Source: Thermothielavioides terrestris NRRL 8126 (Eukaryota > Ascomycota > Sordariomycetes > Sordariales > Chaetomiaceae). Taken from it: a stretch of 64,000 nt of DNA. The notes beneath the pieces were generated by a model. It had not been told where the DNA came from and made no database searches. It worked only from the letters and a program-made list of their open reading frames with translations. The stretch spans positions 1,116,001 to 1,180,000 of the forward strand of contig NC_016459.1 of the NCBI RefSeq assembly GCF_000226115.1, in the 5' to 3' direction. The translations under genes and the position numbers were made by a program. Position 1 is the first letter of the stretch. Each line of letters starts with the position of its first letter. Shown here one piece after another: positions 59,198-64,000 of the stretch.

Positions 59198-59578
59198 CGG
59201 TATAGCGCGCTAACTACCGTTATATAACTTGCGTACAGACCTATTATATGACTATACACTTACGTAACCTCCTGAGTTAGTGGATTTACAAGATTCGAGT
59301 CGACTTCTAGATTAGGAAGGAGGGGTTGACTTGCCAATAAGGAAAAACGCGCTAATAAGGCGAACTACGTCTTACCCTGCAACGTATAGACTTTGTAGCC
59401 CTACTGCAAATTGTAGCCCTACTGCAAATTGTCTATACGTACTACCTAAGGTATTTAAGCACTGTTTTCTACCTATATATTGATAGTTTCCCTCTTTCTC
59501 CTTAGACTTGAAGTCTTCGTCAATCGAGGATCAATTTAGCTGCGAGACATCTAGCACTTGTTTTGCCTTGCTGTGACA
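59193..59578 (+). repeat. B3 3' LTR
   Basis: This 386-bp LTR ends CTGTGACA, with the doubled 18-bp unit present. Together with the 5' LTR it brackets the complete element. Confidence 0.95.
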
Positions 59579-59583
59579 TATAC
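59579..59583. repeat. Target-site duplication of B3 (TATAC), right copy
   Basis: This pairs with 52257-52261. Confidence 0.93.
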
Positions 59584-59880
59584 CGCCCCTGCCCTATACC
59601 TCTTATACGCCTATTCCGCCCTTGTATATATCTGCCCTGCTTATATACTCGTTTAAGGATAAAGAGGAGGACCTGCTAGATATAGGACTTATTATAGAGC
59701 TAGAGTAGGTAGCGCCGTTTATATATCTTATTGTCTTTTTGTATATAGCTATATTCTATTTAGTTTTAGGAGGATAACTGGATTTAGGTATATTGTAATT
59801 TCCCTATACCTAGGTAGTTATATTTGTCTAAGTTGTTAGTCTTTATAGAGTAGTTTATATATAAATATAACGTTTCCCCT
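59584..59880. other. 3' flank of D1 (non-coding, possibly LTR)
   Basis: This sequence lies between the B3 target site and the end of D1 pol. On the D1 strand a purine-rich tract (gaggagaaaggggaaacg, about 59864-59885) precedes an AT-rich stretch, so a 3' LTR may start here and continue leftwards through 52261-52074. No second LTR is in the window to test this. Confidence 0.45.
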
Positions 59881-62800
59881 TTCTCCTCTAGTTCAATACT
59901 AGCCTATTATTATACTATATATCTCCTTATTCCTACTTAAACTCGTTAAACGTAGTAGTATCTAAGAAGTTCTCTAAGGGCTCCTACGTCGGTTTATTGT
60001 AACCTACCTACTTAATGTATACGTCGTAGTTGTTCCCCCTCCCCTTTACGTTTTAAGCTTTGAGGATCGCCTCTATCCTATACTTTTGCTAGGGAATACC
60101 CTTCTCTAATATAACCTATACAAGGTCTAGTCGCTTATCTATAACTTTCTATAAAGGGAGTAGGTTAAAGGCTGCTTGCTCAACTAGGTTAATATAGAAG
60201 GTTGGGTATAGGCTACTTGGTTATTGAGCATTATCGTTAGAGGGGTAGGTACTATAACTACCTTATACTTAGCATTTAGCTAGTCGAGCTTCTTACTAGG
60301 GCGGTTCATCTTTATATTGTATAGGGAGAGCTATACCTTGTCCCTAACCTAGAACTGCTTAGCTAGGCGACAAGAACGGTTTATATTCGCCTACTATCGC
60401 TACTATATATATACGATAACCGCTTAGGTCTACTCTATTCCCTCCTTTAGATAGTAGAGGAACCTAGTAGTATAGCCTTTTAGGGAGGCTATAAACGCTA
60501 TTAGAATTATAATAAGTTATATAGGACTTATATCGAACCTATAAAGGAGGTAGTTTAGACTTACTCTAGTTATAGACGAATCCCTATTGTTAAATATAAA
60601 CTAGTAGGCTAGAAGATGTTTAGGCTAGTTGTACTATATAAAGGAAACGAAGATCTAAAGGATCGCCTACACCTCTTAATTGACCTACTTTATCCCTCTA
60701 TCTATCTAGAGATAGTAAGACGTCGACAAGAGCTACTCTACCCCTACCGCCTTATATAGTATAGTCTAGAACCTACTTAGCTAGTCCGACCTATAGTTGG
60801 TTATAATTTAAGTTGGGAACCTATAGAAGCGCTACTATACGTTATAGAACCGAAGGGTATACTCTTCCACTCTTATTAAATATATCGCCTTAAGCTATAT
60901 ATACTTAAAGAGGCGGTTAGTAATCACTATAAGGTAGCTAGGCGCCCCTTTATCCTTTATAGGAAGGTTAGTTATAAAGTTAATAGAGATCTATTTCTAG
61001 AAGTGATTAGAGATAGGTAGAGGTTGTAAAAGCCTTTAACATAGTTATCGAAAGATCTTACTCTAGTAGTACTAATTATAGTTCCTAATAAACCGCTTTA
61101 TATTAGACGATATAAGGTCCTAGTAGTAATCTCTCTAAAGTATTTTAAATAGCCTATTATACTCTAAGTATCCTAATATAGCTAAGTTATAGATCTACTA
61201 GATGATTGTAGTAGTTAGAGGCTCCTATATAGGGAGCTAAAGATGGCTATAGAACTAGAGTACGCTTTATATATTGAGGGAGTAGTCTACAATCTAGGTC
61301 TATACTACGTTCGCCTCCTTTAGAAACTTCTAGGCTCCGTTATAAACGGCTTAAAGCCGGTAAGTATAGTGCTCGTCTCTAACAATACCCTTATCCTATA
61401 GAGTAGCGAGCTACTTATCCTTAAAGAGTGTCTCTCCTATAGATAACCTAGCCTTCTCCTATATACTAGTCTAATACACTTTGATTAAAGGGAGTAGCTA
61501 AGCGATATATTGGCTATCCTTAGGCTTGTCCTATTTATACTAAGAGAGTATATTAGGGTATAAGGCCTAGGATTCTAGCTAGTACTTTAGCTCGAAGTTA
61601 AATAGGGAGAGCGTCTTTGCCTATTAGGCCTGTTGTTCACTAATTGGACGTAGCTAAGTGAAGTACTTAAGGTTCTTATAGTTGGTTAGGATAGTAAAGG
61701 GGGCTACTATACTCTAGAGCTTCGCCAACTAGGCCTTAAGGCAAGAGATAATAGCTAGTAGCTCTTTATTATAGATAGTATAGTTGCGTTTAGTAGGGCT
61801 TAGCTTTATAGAGTAGTAGGCTATAGGGTAGAGAACCTTGTCCTCTCCCTACTAAGACAAGTACTTGCTAAGCGCTATACTAGAATAGTCCGCTTCTATA
61901 ACCGTCTTCCTCTTAAGGTCCTACTAGGCAAGGATTAGCTCTAATATAAATGTAGCCTTAAGCGTATTAAAGGCTTCCTATTCCTCTTTGCCCTAGTAGA
62001 ATAGGATATTCTTATAGGTAAAGCATATTAATAGGGTCGCCTTTTTAGAGAAGTTGGAGATAAAGTCGCGATAGAAATTAGTAAATCCTAGGAAGCTCTA
62101 TACTCCTTAGACCTTATAGGGCGCCTTCTACTTATAGATAGCTTTGATCTTCTTAAGGTTAGGATAGATATAGACCTCTACCTCTACGATATACCCTAGA
62201 TACTTGACTTCCTTTACTATAAATATATATTTCTTAAGGTCTAGGTTGAGGCCTATATCCCTTAGTCTTTAGAGGACCTTGTATACCTTTCTTATATAGT
62301 CCTTTTAGCTTTTACTTAAGTATATTAAGACGTTGTCAAGATATATTGTTATATAGTCTCCTAGTATTAAACTAAAGGCGTTGTTAATATATCTTTAGAA
62401 CGTTGTAGGAGTACCTATAAGCCTAAAGGGGTAGACTAGCTACTTAAATAGTCTAAACCTTATATAAAATGCTATAAGGTGCTTATCCCCTTTAGCTATC
62501 TAGATATAATAGAATATAGCCCTAACGTCTAGCTTTATAAGCTATTTAGCCTTAGTTAAGGACTAAAGAGTCTCCTTAATTAGGGGGAGTAGGTACTAGT
62601 CCTACTTAGTAATTTTATTTAGGGCTTGGTAGTCTATATAGAACCTCTATCCTCTTTCTAGCTTCTTTACGAAAAGGACTAGGGCAGCTACTAATAAGGA
62701 GCTTACCTAGATCTATCCCTTATCTAATAGGTCTACAACCTACTTCTAAATCTTTAGGAGGTAGTCCCTTAGTATATTGTATAAAGGTCCCTATAGGAGC

Positions 62801-64000
62801 TTAGGAGGTTTTCCGTCTAGGCTTGTCTTAAGATAGATATAATAGTTGGCCTCCCTTTAATAAGGAGGTAGGCTATTCGTCTTCTCTTTGTCGAAGAGGT
62901 TAGTAAAATTATATAGCTCCTTTAGTAGGGCGACCTTTAGGTCTAGGTCGGTATTAGGTTAGGAGATAGCTACTCCTAGTATAGTGGTTATCTTATAGAT
63001 ACTAGTAACAAGGAACGTGTCTTATACCCCTTTAGACTTCTTCCTTTATACTTTGTAGGCTATACCTATAAATACTACGCCTATAACTAGGGTAGTATTA
63101 GTTTCCTTCTACTATAAAGAGCATTTGTATACCTATAGGCTACTTTACAAATTAATGGTAAAGACCCTATTAGCTAGGTCTAGTATAATCCTATAGTGGT
63201 TTATCTAGGGGAGCTCTAATATAACGTTGTAGGCTAGCCTTAGGACTATATAGAATATAGTAGCACTGATCTATCTATCGATATCCATTGTAACGTAGGC
63301 GATATATATGATTTTCTTTATAATTTATACCCCTTTGACTATAATACTTAGGGTATAGAGAGTTAGTAAGCTTACCTACTTAATCTCTAACCTCTAATAT
63401 ACTCTTTCGCTAATAGCTCTATAGCTCTAGTACCTACTATCTATTTATACGTTTATAAAACTAGAGGAGTTTAAGAAAATAGGGATAAGAAAAGGGGGTT
63501 TATCTATTCTCTCTCTAATCTCTATAAACTTGTTCTATAAGTAGCTAGGTCCTTTTAGCCCCTATACAAGACTTTATATAGAGGCTACTCTTTTCCCTCC
63601 TCCTTTTTAGAGGGGGAGTCCTCCTCTATCTATTCCTTAGCCTCTAACTTATTGATATCGACTTAAGGAGCTAGTCTCTTAGCTAGGGTAAAGGGATAGG
63701 TAGCTACAAAGTAGCTTTAGCGTCTACAACGAATATAGGCTCTAGCCTATTAGTACATTGTATATACTTCGTTGCTTATCTACTTCGCCTATAGCGTATT
63801 TACACCTTATTTTCCTCTATTCTACTACTACTTTCCTCTATAACCTCTATTAGCTCCCCCCTAGGCTAGGGCAGTATAGGTCGTATTGATCTCGGTTATT
63901 AGTATATCTCTATCTATATTCTTCTCTATATCTACGTTGGGCCTAGGTCATTTACCCTAGGACCGCTAGTATCATTCCTCTAGGCGGAAGGCCTCTAGGT
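59880..64000 (-). mobile_element. Third gypsy family, element D1 (reverse, cut by right edge)
   Basis: The coding body of a chromodomain gypsy element lies on the reverse strand, with gag beginning beyond 64000. Sequence and motif wording differ from families A and B. Domain order read from right to left is gag zinc knuckle, protease, RT, RNase H, integrase, chromodomain. Confidence 0.88.
59890..64000 (-). pseudogene. D1 gag(part)-pol remnant
   Basis: Landmarks on the reverse strand: the knuckle 63696-63737 has CX2CX4HX4C spacing with three ligands now Tyr. The protease motif L/*-I-D-S-R-Y has its Asp at 63439-63441. RT runs about 62150-62700 with the catalytic box YLDN at 62329-62343 (YLDD mutated) and the conserved P-F-x-L-I-G-T-P-T-T-F before it. 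RNase H has E-A-D-Y-S-S near 61880-61910 and Y-N-K-E-L-L-A-I at 61741-61800. The integrase core includes an L/F-Y-N-L-Y-L-S-L-I approach segment near 60960-61040. The chromodomain lies at about 59945-60075 (V-G-Y-N-K-P-T-*-E-P-L-E-N). RIP-type stops occur throughout; D1 is less AT-rich than B. The right boundary is the window edge. Confidence 0.83.

Larger units (their letters stand above)
52262..59578 (+). mobile_element. Family B gypsy element, complete copy B3
   Basis: This element is 7317 bp, with two 386-bp LTRs and a 5-bp duplication. It is the reference copy for family B because it is unbroken: LTR, 308-bp leader, gag, pol (protease, RT, RNase H, integrase, chromodomain), polypurine tract, LTR. 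Domain order RT-RNase H-integrase-chromodomain places it among chromoviruses of the Ty3/gypsy (Metaviridae) group. RIP has introduced dozens of stops. Confidence 0.96.

Noticed and set aside
1..64000. Possible alternative genetic code with TAG/TAA read as Gln
   Set aside because: Catalytic and zinc-ligand codons are also destroyed, starts are lost, and copies differ by C/T and G/A changes in a CpA context, so mutation and not recoding explains the stops.

Overview
The window looks like a piece of heterochromatin from a filamentous ascomycete (Pezizomycotina). It is almost wholly nested LTR retrotransposons of Ty3/gypsy type. Across it CpA/TpG has largely become TpA while CpG survives, and nearly every internal stop in the coding frames is TAG or TAA where a Gln or Trp codon is expected. 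That is the signature of repeat-induced point mutation (RIP). I see no intact host gene, tRNA, rRNA or CRISPR array. No translation in the window is functional; the genes below are described as wrecked copies.

Four element groups are present. Family A is a very large element of about 13 kb, with LTRs of about 500 bp and 4-bp target duplications. It has one continuous gag-pol frame (phase unchanged from gag to pol stop) and, between pol and the 3' LTR, a 4-kb accessory module: an unidentified ORF on the opposite strand (ORF X) and a sense ORF with the catalytic layout of a Ulp1/C48 SUMO-protease-like enzyme. Copies: A1 (reverse, 1-5112 plus 18295-18839), A2 (forward, 5113-18290) and A3 (reverse, 39108-52069). 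Family B is a chromodomain-bearing gypsy element of 7.3 kb, with 386-bp LTRs and 5-bp duplications; gag and pol differ by one frame. Copies: B1 (reverse, 18840-23200), B2 (reverse fragment, 23201-24312), B4 (forward, in three pieces from 24313 to 37236), B5 (forward, 26573-33436) and B3 (forward, 52262-59578). T1 (35293-36910) is a 1.6-kb non-autonomous element with two 206-bp LTRs, visibly less damaged by RIP. D1 (reverse, about 59880 to the right edge) is a third gypsy family with gag knuckle, protease, RT, RNase H, integrase and chromodomain.

Nesting can be read from flanks and target duplications. Left side: B2 is interrupted by B1 and by B4; B1 is interrupted by A1; A1 is interrupted inside its own leader by A2. 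Right side: B4 is interrupted by B5 (GTAGC duplication), by T1 (ATAAC duplication, directly after the RT YIDD codons) and at 37237 by a large unfinished insertion. That insertion contains an unassigned 1.9-kb segment with an unrecognised ORF, A3 (CTGT duplication), B3 (TATAC duplication) and D1. Two length checks support the reconstruction. The split leader of A1 sums to 847 bp, equal to the leaders of A2 and A3. The three pieces of B4 sum to 4432 bp, against 4431 bp for the same interval of B3.

The most interesting content is the accessory module of family A, seen in two copies (A2 and A3) with the same gene order, together with the unassigned ORF at about 38.4-38.9 kb.
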